Position numbers and translations under genes: made by a program
In this document: piece after piece, positions 27,819-35,636 of the stretch
Numbering within the stretch: position 1 is the first letter of the stretch
Layout: each line of letters starts with the position of its first letter
Notes under the pieces: generated by a model
The model's input: only the letters and a program-made list of their open reading frames with translations
Database searches by the model: none
Told to the model about the DNA's origin: nothing
Source of the DNA: Pseudomonadota bacterium
GTDB lineage: Bacteria; Chloroflexota; UBA5177
Assembly: GCA_021324655.1 (NCBI GenBank)
Contig: JAJPIP010000056.1
Span: forward strand, 1 to 42,963
Length of the DNA: 42,963 bases
Reading direction: 5' to 3'

Positions 27819-28170
27819 GCCGCGTTTCCTCCGCCCGAAGCGCGCCCGTTTTGCCGAGAGCACGGGCCATCGACGCGTCGAGATCGGCGTACGTTGCCTG
27901 CGCGGCAGCGGGGCGGGCAATGAAAACGAGATCCTGTCCTCGCCGCATCTTGCCCAGATCGCGCCTCGCGATCTCTCGCATCACCCGCTTGACACGATTG
28001 CGCGTGACCGCCTTTCCCACCCTCTTACTCACGGAGAAGCCCACGCGCAGATCGGGGGATCGAACCGGCAGCACATAGAGCACGAGCAGGGAATCACCGG
28101 CAGAGCGGCCGCGGCGCCGGACGCGCGTGAAGTCGCGCGTTCGCAGCAGACGATGCTGCTTGGGCAGCAT
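27811..28170 (-). CDS. rnpA: ribonuclease P protein component
   Basis: 119 aa. It starts [21 protein letters not shown] and carries the family signature [27 protein letters not shown], in which the RNRVKR (RNR) motif contacts the RNA subunit. The end [21 protein letters not shown] is normal. RnpA binds the catalytic RNase P RNA (encoded elsewhere) to mature tRNA 5' ends. It follows rpmH by 10 nt and overlaps yidD. Confidence 0.97.
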   Translation of the reverse strand: MLPKQHRLLRTRDFTRVRRRGRSAGDSLLVLYVLPVRSPDLRVGFSVSKRVGKAVTRNRVKRVMREIARRDLGKMRRGQDLVFIARPAAAQATYADLDASMARALGKTGALRAEETRHA

Positions 28171-28180
28171 GTCGGCCCAC

Positions 28181-28315
28181 CTAGACGGTCAGGCGATAGC
28201 GTCCCTTCAAACGGCGGGCTTTGAGGACACGCCGGCCGCCCTTGGTCGCCATGCGTGCCATAAACCCGTGTTCCCTCTTGCGCGGGATGCGCTTCGGCTG
28301 ATACGTGCGCTTCAT
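28181..28315 (-). CDS. rpmH: 50S ribosomal protein L34
   Basis: 44 aa from ATG 28315: [20 protein letters not shown] and then [20 protein letters not shown]. These are the near-invariant start and basic end of L34. An AGGGAT SD-like run lies upstream (GGGAGGGATCCGG). It is the first gene of rpmH-rnpA-yidD-yidC-jag-mnmE-DUF2344. A promoter lies at 28439-28410 and a terminator-like hairpin between promoter and ATG. Confidence 0.97.
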   Translation of the reverse strand: MKRTYQPKRIPRKREHGFMARMATKGGRRVLKARRLKGRYRLTV

Positions 28316-28355
28316 GATCCGGATCCCTCCCAGTGACCGCCCGAACTCGGGCGTT

Positions 28356-28382
28356 AAAAACCTCAGCACACGGGTGCTGAGG
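28356..28382 (-). terminator. intrinsic terminator/attenuator in the rpmH leader
   Basis: On the minus strand CCTCAGCAC (28382-28374) pairs with GTGCTGAGG (28369-28361) around a 4-nt loop and is followed by five T (28360-28356). It lies downstream of the rpmH promoter and 40 nt before the rpmH ATG, so it should attenuate the operon. It may also end rsmE transcripts. Confidence 0.7.
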
Positions 28383-28409
28383 GACAAAAACACTCTATAA
28401 ATGCGTCCG

Positions 28410-28439
28410 ATTATAGGCACCGGTTCGGAGCACCGTCAA
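28410..28439 (-). promoter_or_regulatory. strong promoter of the rpmH operon
   Basis: TTGACG (28439-28434) and TATAAT (28415-28410) are separated by 18 bp, which is near-consensus sigma-70. Transcription would start near 28403, about 20 nt before the attenuator hairpin. Confidence 0.75.
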
Positions 28440-28445
28440 CGAGTC

Positions 28446-29165
28446 TTATGCGAACTCCCCGGCCCGTGCCAGCACCAGGGCCGACGTCACGATGGCTGCT
28501 GTCTCCGCTCGCAAAATGCGAGGCCCCAGTGTCACGACGAGAGCGCCGGCGCCTGCCGCCTGCCGTACTTCTTCCTCCGTCCAGCCGCCTTCCGGCCCAA
28601 TGAACAGGCTGACGCCGCTCTCATCGAGCGGCACGTCCCTCAAATGGCGGGTGTACTCGCCTTCCCAGGGAAAAATGATCGTCCCCTGCGCCATCGTCAG
28701 CGCGTCACCCAGACTGACGGCCTCACGGACCTCGGGCAGACGGCCTCTTCCGCTCTGCTCCGCCGCCTCCCGCACGATCGTCTCGTATCGCCGCTGCTTG
28801 GCCGCGCTGGGCTCGGCCGGCACTGCCCGCGCCGTCAACACCGGGACAAAGCCGGTCACGCCGATTTCGGTCCCCTTCTGGAGCACGAGATCCATGCGGG
28901 AGCCTTTGAGGAGAGCCTGGTACAGGGTGACCCGTAGACGCGGCTCCGCTTGATTGCGGCGTCGCTCCGCGATCCTCCCCGAGACGTCGCGCCCGACGTG
29001 CTCCAGGGTGACGACATACTCTGTCCCGCTCCCAGCGACCGCCGTTACCGTGTCGCCGGGACGGAGGCGCAAGACCTGGCGAATCTGGTGAGACTGCTCA
29101 GACGGGAACCGGACGGTATCGCCCTGCAGGCTGTCGGCCGGCACGAAGAAGCGATGCCTCGTCAC
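28446..29165 (-). CDS. rsmE: 16S rRNA (uracil-1498-N3)-methyltransferase
   Basis: 239 aa from GTG 29165, which overlaps the prmA TGA (GTGA); a longer frame to 29189 is less likely. It starts TRHRFFVPADSLQGDTVRF. The SPOUT knot appears in QALLKGSRMDLVLQKGTEIGV, FIGPEGGWTEEEV and LGPRILRAETA, which form the SAM-binding trefoil. It methylates U1498 in the ribosomal decoding region. Coupling to prmA is common in this order (hrcA-grpE-dnaJ-prmA-rsmE), although here other genes separate prmA from dnaJ. Confidence 0.95.
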   Translation of the reverse strand: MTRHRFFVPADSLQGDTVRFPSEQSHQIRQVLRLRPGDTVTAVAGSGTEYVVTLEHVGRDVSGRIAERRRNQAEPRLRVTLYQALLKGSRMDLVLQKGTEIGVTGFVPVLTARAVPAEPSAAKQRRYETIVREAAEQSGRGRLPEVREAVSLGDALTMAQGTIIFPWEGEYTRHLRDVPLDESGVSLFIGPEGGWTEEEVRQAAGAGALVVTLGPRILRAETAAIVTSALVLARAGEFA

Positions 29166-30058
29166 GAGCGGCGCGCCACCACGAGCCACCAGTCCTCTTC
29201 ATGGTTGCGACTTACGACCTGGAGTCCCGCGCGCTGGAAGGCATCGACCACCGGCGCCAGGCGCTCCTCGATGATCCCCGAGGCCAGCGCTTCTGCTCCC
29301 GGCTTCAACGCACCGGCCAGCTGGGGCGCGAGGTCGATCAGGACGGAGGCAATGATGTTGGCGAGGATGAGGTCGAAAGTTTGACCCGCGATCGCGTCGA
29401 TTGATCCCTCGTCGATCTCGATCGCTGCCTGCATTCCATTGGCCGCGACATTGGCGCGTGCCACCTCAACCGCGACATCGCTGATGTCGAGCCCCACGAC
29501 GTGCGCGCCCAGCAGCGCCGCCGCCATCGCGAGAATGCCCGAGCCGGTGCCGAGGTCGAGCACGCGCATGCCCGGCTTCACCCGCTGTTGTACAGCGTCG
29601 ACCATCAGCTTCGTCGTGGGATGAAGACCCGTGCCGAAGGCCATTCCCGGGTCCAGCTCGATGACCAGATCCTCCGGTTGGGCGTCCCATTCGCGCCAGC
29701 TCGGCTTGATGACCACCCGGCCAATGCGCAGCGGATGGAAGTGCTCTTTCCACCCATGCGCCCAATCCTCTTCGTCGATCACGCGGCGTTGCATCGGGCC
29801 GATGGGAGAGAGGTCGAAAGCCTGCAGATGCCAGAGAGCCCGTTCGATCTCCCGTTCGCGGTTCGGCGCCTCTGCATTCTCCGGGAGGTACGCTTTGATG
29901 ACGGGGTTGCCGAGGAAGCGAGGCGGCTCCTCGCCCTCGATATGGGACGAGACCGGTTGCTCGATGGCGACGCCGCCGGTTCCCTGGTCCTGAAACACGG
30001 CGGCCACCGCGTCGACGGCTTCCGGATGGACTTCGACGCTCAGCTCTATCCAGCGCAT
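29162..30058 (-). CDS. prmA: ribosomal protein L11 methyltransferase
   Basis: 298 aa from ATG 30058 (MRWIELSVEV, like most PrmA starts); in-frame ATGs lie at 30073 and 30091. The N-terminal substrate-recognition domain includes RVIDEEDWAHGWKEHFHPLR. The MTase domain has LDPGMAFGTGLHPTTKLMVD, motif I VLDLGTGSGILAMAAA, GLDISDVAVEVA and the catalytic-region LILANIIASVL (NPP-like N-I-I). It trimethylates L11. rsmE starts inside its stop codon. The start region faces the divergent hydrolase gene at 30090, so promoters must overlap the 5' ends. Confidence 0.95.
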   Translation of the reverse strand: MRWIELSVEVHPEAVDAVAAVFQDQGTGGVAIEQPVSSHIEGEEPPRFLGNPVIKAYLPENAEAPNREREIERALWHLQAFDLSPIGPMQRRVIDEEDWAHGWKEHFHPLRIGRVVIKPSWREWDAQPEDLVIELDPGMAFGTGLHPTTKLMVDAVQQRVKPGMRVLDLGTGSGILAMAAALLGAHVVGLDISDVAVEVARANVAANGMQAAIEIDEGSIDAIAGQTFDLILANIIASVLIDLAPQLAGALKPGAEALASGIIEERLAPVVDAFQRAGLQVVSRNHEEDWWLVVARRS

Positions 30059-30089
30059 GGTCGGCACATCCATTGAACCGTGAATCGCC

Positions 30090-30830
30090 ATGAGAGAGGA
30101 AACGGTACTGGTCGGCGGCGCGCGCGTTCGGTACAAAGTGGCGGGCGAGGGAGAGCCGGTCCTGCTCCTTCACGGTCTCTCCGGTTCCACTCGCTGGTGG
30201 CGTCCGGTTGTCCCGGCGCTGGCGGAGCGCTACCGCCTCTATCTGCTGGATCTCCCGGGTTTCGGGTCGCGGCGTCACCGTGTGCCGTGGCGGCCGTTTA
30301 ACGAGGTGTCTGCATGGATCGTCTCCTGGATGGACGCGGTGGGCATCGGACCGGCCCACGTCGTGGGACATTCCATGGGGGGCGCGCTGGCGGTTCGGTT
30401 GGCAGTGGACACGCCGCAGCGGGTGCAGCGTCTGGTTCTGGTCGATGCCGCGGTCGTGCCGATCAGCCCGTATCTGCCGGGCTATGCGCTCCCCTTCACG
30501 CGAGCGGTGCGCCGGCTGGCTCCCGCTTTTCTTCCCGTGCTCGCCTTTGATGCGATCCGCGCCGGGCCGCGCACGCTCCGCCGCGCCGCCGTCGATCTTC
30601 TCCAGCAGGATCTCCGGCCGGACCTGGGCCGGGTGCAGGCGCCCACCCTCATCATCTGGGGGGCGGAGGATACGCTCGTGCCGCTGCCCGTCGGCCGCCT
30701 CCTCCGGGATGAGATTCCCCAGGCGCGCCTCGTCGTCCTGCCCCATGCCGGACACGTGCCCATGTACGACGATCCGGTTGCGTTCGACCAGGCAGTACTG
30801 CCGTTTTTCGAGGAGGGGAAGATCAGCTGA
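30090..30830 (+). CDS. alpha/beta hydrolase
   Basis: 246 aa. Family landmarks are LLLHGLSGSTRWW (oxyanion loop), LLDLPGFG and the nucleophile elbow GHSMGG (Ser ~95). WGAEDTLVP (Asp ~194) and HAGHVPMYDDP (His ~222) complete the triad. It resembles MhpC/BioH-like esterases; the substrate is unknown. The start is uncertain because the SD is weak and the gene faces prmA closely. The tail overlaps the convergent hydrolase gene by 8 bp. Two hydrolases side by side on opposite strands may reflect an old duplication, but the proteins are quite different in sequence. Confidence 0.85.
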   Translation: MREETVLVGGARVRYKVAGEGEPVLLLHGLSGSTRWWRPVVPALAERYRLYLLDLPGFGSRRHRVPWRPFNEVSAWIVSWMDAVGIGPAHVVGHSMGGALAVRLAVDTPQRVQRLVLVDAAVVPISPYLPGYALPFTRAVRRLAPAFLPVLAFDAIRAGPRTLRRAAVDLLQQDLRPDLGRVQAPTLIIWGAEDTLVPLPVGRLLRDEIPQARLVVLPHAGHVPMYDDPVAFDQAVLPFFEEGKIS

Positions 30831-31551
30831 CGAACCGGAGGATCGTCTTCACAAACCGTGCGGGAGCACTGAAGTTGGCGGCATGCGGCGCGTCCGGAAT
30901 CACCGCGAGCCGGCTGTCGGGGAGGAGCTCCGCAACCTCCTCCGCCCATTGCAGGGGCACGATGACATCCTGGCTGCCCCGCGCCACGAGCACCGGCTGC
31001 CGGATGTGTGGAAGGCGGCATTCAATCCGGTCATTCATCATCACCCGCAGCGTCTCCAGGGCGCGAGGCACGCCCATCTGCGCCAGCCCCTGTACTTCGA
31101 GCGGCCAGAGAGATGGGGGCTCGCGCGTCATGTCGACAGCGAGACGCCGACCTTGCTCGGGAAGTGTTCGATGGTACGCGTCGATCGTCGGTCCCAGCAG
31201 CACGAGGCGGGACACGGCGTCCGGTCGGCGGACCGCGAGCTCGGTGACAATCTGGCAGCCAAAGGAATTCGCCACGTAGACGGGTTTATCAAGGCCGACT
31301 TCCTGCGACCAGCAGTGCAGAGCGTCGGCCAGGTGCGGCAGGGTCAGCGCGCGGGCCGGTTTATCGCTGTACCCCCAGCCGGGGAGATCGGGGACGAAGA
31401 CACGGCACCAGCGCGCCAGCAGACGGGCCGACGGCACCATATACCGTCCGGACACGATGAACCCGTGAACGAGAACCACCGCGGGTGCTTCGGGTGACGG
31501 CCCGGTGAAGTCGCGGCTGTAGATCCGATAGGGGCCCACCTGGCGTCTCAT
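30823..31551 (-). CDS. alpha/beta hydrolase
   Basis: 242 aa from ATG 31551 with GGAGG a few nt upstream; the frame is open further, but the next gene starts divergently at 31615. VVLVHGFIVSGRYM is the oxyanion loop, PDLPGWGYSDKP follows, and the elbow is ANSFGCQ (nucleophile Ser; usual G-x-S-x-G here N-S-F-G). SQDVIVPLQWAEEV carries the Asp, and PDAPHAANFSAP the His. The unusual elbow (A-N-S-F-G instead of G-H-S-x-G) is found in some meta-cleavage hydrolase-like members. Substrate unknown. It overlaps the 3' end of the other hydrolase. Confidence 0.83.
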   Translation of the reverse strand: MRRQVGPYRIYSRDFTGPSPEAPAVVLVHGFIVSGRYMVPSARLLARWCRVFVPDLPGWGYSDKPARALTLPHLADALHCWSQEVGLDKPVYVANSFGCQIVTELAVRRPDAVSRLVLLGPTIDAYHRTLPEQGRRLAVDMTREPPSLWPLEVQGLAQMGVPRALETLRVMMNDRIECRLPHIRQPVLVARGSQDVIVPLQWAEEVAELLPDSRLAVIPDAPHAANFSAPARFVKTILRFVS

Positions 31552-31614
31552 GGCACCTCCCTGGCATGTGGCGTTCCAGGTCCGGAACTTGCGCTGTTCG
31601 AGGCGAGGGACCTC

Positions 31615-32643
31615 ATGCAGCTGAAGCCAATCGAAGATCAGGTGGTCGCCGTGGTCGGTGCCGCCAGCGGGATCGGTCGCGAGACTGCTATCCGTTTCGC
31701 TCGCCGTGGCGCCGTGGTCCATGTCTTTGACATTGATGCTCATGGGCTGGATACACTCGCGGCCTATCTCAAATCCGACGGACACGCCATCCGGACAGCC
31801 GTCGGCGATGTCGCCGACAGCGAGGCCTTGCGGTCCTTTGCCGGTTCCGTGGTCGACGCATGCGGACGTCTCGATACGTGGGTCCACTGCACCGGCATCG
31901 GGCTCTATGCGACCTTTCGTGACACGACGATGCGGGAGTTCCGGCGTGTCATCGAGGTCAACCTCCTGGGGCAGGTCCACGGCGCCGATGCTGCCCTGCC
32001 GCACCTGCTGTCCAACGGCGGCGCCCTTATCCACGTGTCGTCCATCGAGGCAATCGTCGCCTTCCCGTACCACTCGGCATATGCGGCGTCCAAGCATGGT
32101 GTGCACGGCTTCCTGCAGACGCTGCGTGTCGAGTTGCGGCATGATGGTGTCCCGGTCAGCGTCACGGAAATCATGCCGGCGTCGATCAATACGCCGTTCT
32201 TCGAGAAGGCGATGACGAAGATCGGCGTCAAGCCAAAGGGGGTGCCACCGCTTTACGAGCCGGGTGACGTCGCGGAAGCGATCCTTTACGCCGCGGAGCA
32301 CCCCACCGCTCAGATCATCGTCGGCGGTGCCGGGAAGATGGCGTTACGGACGCAGCGCTTTACTCCTGGGCTCATGGAGGCTTTTTCCCGCCGCTTCGGT
32401 TATGCGCTGCAACGGACCAATCAGCCCAAGTCTGCCGATGCCCCCAACGATCTCTTCGGAGCGGTTGGTCAGTACGACACCGTCCGGGGCACGGAGGGAG
32501 GTCTGACCTTCCGGCACAGCCTGTCGACCTGGTTGGATACGCATCCTCGCGTCAAGCGCAGCGCCGAGATCGCCGCGCTCGGCGGGATTGGCGCGCTGGT
32601 TGCCCGACGGATGCGCCCCCGCATCACGGCCGGCAAGGGGTAG
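31615..32643 (+). CDS. short-chain dehydrogenase/reductase with C-terminal extension
   Basis: 342 aa, ATG with GAGGGAC upstream. The Rossmann motif VVGAASGIGRETAIRFARRG (~14-33) binds NAD(P), GDVADSEAL follows, and the catalytic set is N (EVNLLGQVHGADA), S (HVSSIEAIVAF), Y-x3-K (YAASKHG). The classical SDR is about 250 aa. The ~90 residues beyond (PGLMEAFSRRFGYALQ ... HPRVKRSAEIAALGGIG, ending in a basic tail) are extra and resemble those of SDRs with a weak membrane-anchor helix. Substrate unknown. Its stop is 2 bp from the dnaJ stop, convergent. Confidence 0.87.
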   Translation: MQLKPIEDQVVAVVGAASGIGRETAIRFARRGAVVHVFDIDAHGLDTLAAYLKSDGHAIRTAVGDVADSEALRSFAGSVVDACGRLDTWVHCTGIGLYATFRDTTMREFRRVIEVNLLGQVHGADAALPHLLSNGGALIHVSSIEAIVAFPYHSAYAASKHGVHGFLQTLRVELRHDGVPVSVTEIMPASINTPFFEKAMTKIGVKPKGVPPLYEPGDVAEAILYAAEHPTAQIIVGGAGKMALRTQRFTPGLMEAFSRRFGYALQRTNQPKSADAPNDLFGAVGQYDTVRGTEGGLTFRHSLSTWLDTHPRVKRSAEIAALGGIGALVARRMRPRITAGKG

Positions 32644-32645
32644 CG

Positions 32646-33737
32646 TTACCCGCCGAAGGCTTCTTTGACCTTGTCGAAGAAGCCGCCGCTCTCGTCTCCG
32701 CCCAACTCCTGCGCCAGCTCCTTGAAAAGCTCCTTCTGGCGGGAGGTGAGCTTGGTGGGGACCTCCACTTTGGTCACGACGTGCAAATCCCCCCGCCCGG
32801 TGCCGCGCAGCCGTGGAATGCCGCGGCCCCGGAATCGGAAGGTCTTGCCGTTCTGGGTTCCGGCGGGAACCCGCAATTCTTCGTCGCCTTCCAGCGTCGG
32901 GACGGTCACGTCCTCCCCCAACGCCGCCTGGGCCACATTGATCGGCAGTTCGTAGTAGATGTCGATCCCGTCACGCGTAAAGAGGGGATGCTCCTCGACG
33001 TCGAGGACGATATACAGATCGCCGGGGGGGCCGCCCTTCGGGCCGATCTCTCCCTCGCCCACCAGCCGAATCTGCTGGCCCCGATCCACGCCGGGCGGGA
33101 TCCGAACCGTCACTTTCTTCTCGCCCCGCACCCGTCCCTGACCGTGGCACACGGCGCATGGTGTGCCGATGAGATGTCCTTCGCCCCCGCACGTATCGCA
33201 CAGAACGACGCTCACGAACTGACCGAAGACGGATTGCTGGACGCGGCGCATCTCTCCGCTGCCGTGACAGCGCGAGCAGGTCGTGGACCCGCTACCCGGT
33301 TCGGCACCAGTCCCGGAGCACGTCCGGCACGCCTGTAATGTGGGGACTTCGATCTCCTTCTCGGTGCCGAATGCGGCCTCCATGAAGGTGACGCGCATGT
33401 CATACCGCAGGTCGGCGCCGCGTTGCGGAGCGTTCGGCGACGGACGCCGCCCGCCGAAGAAACTCTCGAAGATGTCGGCGAATCCGAAGTCGGCGAAGCC
33501 GTCGGTGGCCGAGGCCGTGCCCCGGTGCCCGTACCGATCGTACGCCGCCCGCTTCTGCGGATCGCTCAAGACCTCATACGCCTCGTTGATCTCTTTGAAG
33601 CGCATCTCAGCATCAGGTGACTTATTGACGTCGGGATGATACTGGCGGGCCTGCGCTCGGAAGGCGCGCTTGATCTCGAGATCGGTTGCCGATCGGGAGA
33701 GGCCAAGAATGTCGTAGTAATCGCGTTTCGTGACCAA
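32646..33737 (-). CDS. dnaJ: chaperone DnaJ (type I)
   Basis: 363 aa from TTG 33737 ([13 protein letters not shown]); AGGA lies 8 nt upstream and no ATG/GTG is nearer. The J domain has YHPDVNK (HPD) and [11 protein letters not shown] Gly/Phe-rich segment ([17 protein letters not shown]) is followed by four zinc repeats: [24 protein letters not shown] and CAVCHGQG. The C-terminal domains I and II follow, with [17 protein letters not shown] and [13 protein letters not shown]. DnaJ delivers substrates to DnaK and stimulates its ATPase. It lies 56 nt after grpE. dnaK is not between them or elsewhere in the window. Confidence 0.96.
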   Translation of the reverse strand: MVTKRDYYDILGLSRSATDLEIKRAFRAQARQYHPDVNKSPDAEMRFKEINEAYEVLSDPQKRAAYDRYGHRGTASATDGFADFGFADIFESFFGGRRPSPNAPQRGADLRYDMRVTFMEAAFGTEKEIEVPTLQACRTCSGTGAEPGSGSTTCSRCHGSGEMRRVQQSVFGQFVSVVLCDTCGGEGHLIGTPCAVCHGQGRVRGEKKVTVRIPPGVDRGQQIRLVGEGEIGPKGGPPGDLYIVLDVEEHPLFTRDGIDIYYELPINVAQAALGEDVTVPTLEGDEELRVPAGTQNGKTFRFRGRGIPRLRGTGRGDLHVVTKVEVPTKLTSRQKELFKELAQELGGDESGGFFDKVKEAFGG

Positions 33738-33793
33738 AAAATGAATCCTAGCGGGCGCGTTTGTCGCGTGTGTGGTGCATTGTACCGAACGGT

Positions 33794-34480
33794 TTAGGGA
33801 CCGACATTCTCCGTTTCCGCAGCGTTCGCGATCTCCTCTGCCTGGCTTGGCTCGGTGACCTCGGCCGCGGTGTCGCCGGCCTCCGGCGTTTGTTCGGATG
33901 GGGCCCGAGCGATCTCGACGAGGCTGGGCCGGATGACACGGCCGTGCATGGTGTACCCCGTCTGAAGTTCCTGTACGACCGTTCCGGGAGCCGCGTCGGC
34001 CGTCTCCTTCTCCGAAATAGCCTCGTGCTCGTACGGGCTGAAGGGTTTGCCGGCCGCCTCGATCGGTGCCAGCCCCTGACGCTCCAGGATGGCTTGCAGA
34101 TGACGCTCGATCAGGATGATTCCGTGGATCCAAGTCAGCCGTGCCAGGTCGCCGGGAATGGTGGTCAAGGCACGCTCGAAGTTGTCGAGGACGGGGAGGA
34201 GCTCGCTGACCAGACGCATCGTGGCAAAGCGCTCCATGTCCTCGCGCTCCGCCTCGGTCCGTTTCCGCAGGTTGGAGAGATCGGCGGCGGACCGGTGAAC
34301 GCGCGCCTCCAACTCCTTGATGCGCTCCTGCGCCTGGGTCAGATCCTGACGCAGGGTGGCAACGTCCTCCACCATGGCCGGCGCTTCGCGCTGCGGCCGC
34401 TCTTTCTTACGCCATTTGACCTCGATCTCGTCGCCGGGCGCGGATTCCTGGTCGGGCTGGGTGGGAGTCTCCTCAGTCAT
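33794..34480 (-). CDS. grpE: nucleotide exchange factor GrpE
   Basis: 228 aa. An acidic start ([17 protein letters not shown]) precedes a long coiled coil (~35-95, [20 protein letters not shown]) and the signature in [36 protein letters not shown]. The beta-wing region contains [19 protein letters not shown] and [24 protein letters not shown]. It dissociates ADP from DnaK. The Glu/Ala-rich tail (~205-228) is longer than in many homologues. It starts 9 nt after hrcA and is in the same heat-shock operon. Confidence 0.96.
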   Translation of the reverse strand: MTEETPTQPDQESAPGDEIEVKWRKKERPQREAPAMVEDVATLRQDLTQAQERIKELEARVHRSAADLSNLRKRTEAEREDMERFATMRLVSELLPVLDNFERALTTIPGDLARLTWIHGIILIERHLQAILERQGLAPIEAAGKPFSPYEHEAISEKETADAAPGTVVQELQTGYTMHGRVIRPSLVEIARAPSEQTPEAGDTAAEVTEPSQAEEIANAAETENVGP

Positions 34481-34489
34481 GGCTCTCTC

Positions 34490-35524
34490 TCAATAGGTAT
34501 GAGTCAAGTCGGACATCAAATGAGTCATGTAGCGCACGATCGTGACGGCCCGCGGGTACGCCATACGGGTGGGACCGATAACACCGAGAAAGCCGCCCTC
34601 ACCGCCGGTGCCGTAGCGGCCGAGGACAAAGCTGTAGTCGTGCATCAGGTGGCCGGCGGCGTCGCCGCCCACGACGACGTGGACGTCGCCGGGGGGCAGG
34701 CCCGCGAACAGCCGCGCGGCGGCGGCGGCGTGATCGAGGAATTCCACGACCTGGCGGATGCGCTCGTTCATGGCACTCACCGGCTCTCCGTGGCGCAGCT
34801 CCATGAACTCGGGCTGGCGAATCATGTCCCCAAGCCCCGCATGGTAGACCTGTGCCTCACGCTCCTCGCCGCGCCGGAGGAGGCGGGCCACCATCTCTAC
34901 AATCGGCCGTTCTGCCGGGACCGCCCGGTCCGCGACCGTCTCCACCTGGCGGGCATCCATTCCCTGACACTGATTTCCCAGACGCTCCGCAAGGTGCTTG
35001 AGATCGTGACTTGACCACGGCTCGCGCAGCGACATCGTCTCTTGCAACACGGTCCCGTCCCGCAGAACGACCAGCACCAGGACCACCGACGGTTGGAGTT
35101 CGATGAGCTCGAGGTGGCGCAGCTGGACCAGCGAGGGCCGCGGGGCGGCGACCAAACCGACATTGTGGATGCGGCGCGCCAGGACGGTCGCCGCCAGCTT
35201 CAACCAGTCCTCCAGGTCGGCAGCCTCACTGAGTTCGCGCCGAATGGTCATCGCCTCGACCGGCGACATCTCGCCCGTGACCATGAGTCTCTCCACGTAG
35301 TAGCGATACCCCGCGTTGGTGGGGACGCGTCCACCGGAGGTGTGGAGATGCTGGATGTAGCCGAGCTCGGCCAGGGCCGCCATCTCGTTGCGAATCGTGG
35401 CCGGGCTCACCCCAAGCGGAGCCGCTGCCAGGACCGCGGCCGAACCGACGGGCCGGGCCGTCCTGATGTACTCCTCGACGATCGTCTTGAGGATGCGTTC
35501 CTGTCGTTCCGTGAGCTCCATCAT
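34490..35524 (-). CDS. hrcA: heat-inducible transcription repressor HrcA
   Basis: 344 aa. The N-terminal winged helix reads LTERQERILKTIVEEYIRTA and GVSPATIRNEMAALAELGYI, followed by QHLHTSGGRVPTNAGYRYYV, the HrcA signature. The GAF-like dimerisation domain fills the rest. HrcA binds CIRCE operators and needs GroEL for folding. The GGAGG SD lies at 35533-35529 ahead of two adjacent ATG codons. A CIRCE element (35545-35571) sits in the promoter-to-gene gap, so this gene and grpE-dnaJ are autoregulated. Confidence 0.96.
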   Translation of the reverse strand: MMELTERQERILKTIVEEYIRTARPVGSAAVLAAAPLGVSPATIRNEMAALAELGYIQHLHTSGGRVPTNAGYRYYVERLMVTGEMSPVEAMTIRRELSEAADLEDWLKLAATVLARRIHNVGLVAAPRPSLVQLRHLELIELQPSVVLVLVVLRDGTVLQETMSLREPWSSHDLKHLAERLGNQCQGMDARQVETVADRAVPAERPIVEMVARLLRRGEEREAQVYHAGLGDMIRQPEFMELRHGEPVSAMNERIRQVVEFLDHAAAAARLFAGLPPGDVHVVVGGDAAGHLMHDYSFVLGRYGTGGEGGFLGVIGPTRMAYPRAVTIVRYMTHLMSDLTHTY

Positions 35525-35526
35525 CT

Positions 35527-35542
35527 ATCCTCCACGGAGGAT
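35527..35542 (-). promoter_or_regulatory. hairpin that pairs with the hrcA Shine-Dalgarno
   Basis: On the minus strand ATCCTCC (35542-35536) can pair with GGAGGAT (35533-35527); the end pair opens into a CGTG loop. The right arm contains the hrcA SD GGAGG. It ends 2 nt before the ATG. Such SD-masking hairpins act as RNA thermometers in some heat-shock genes; here that is inference. Confidence 0.45.
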
Positions 35543-35544
35543 CG

Positions 35545-35571
35545 TTAGCACTCTACCCCTCTGTCTGCTAA
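35545..35571 (-). promoter_or_regulatory. CIRCE operator (HrcA-binding site)
   Basis: TTAGCACTC (35545-35553), a 9-nt spacer and GTCTGCTAA (35563-35571) match the CIRCE consensus TTAGCACTC-N9-GAGTGCTAA in 16 of 18 arm positions (mismatches at the start of the right arm). It overlaps the transcription start region of hrcA. Confidence 0.9.
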
Positions 35572-35578
35572 CACCTCG

Positions 35579-35608
35579 AATGTATCACCCGTGAGGCGGA
35601 GACGTCAA
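35579..35608 (-). promoter_or_regulatory. hrcA promoter
   Basis: TTGACG (35608-35603) is followed 18 bp later by TACATT (35584-35579). Transcription would begin near 35572, at the edge of the CIRCE element. Confidence 0.6.
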
Positions 35609-35636
35609 CAGTTTGCGGACGCTACAATGCGCTGCG

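Noticed and set aside
28181-28445. Possible chromosomal origin next to rpmH
   Set aside because: dnaA is not adjacent and no cluster of DnaA boxes (TTATNCACA) was found in the gap; the gap is explained by a promoter and an attenuator.
33761-35014. 417-codon plus-strand frame
   Set aside because: Antisense to grpE and hrcA, both unambiguous.
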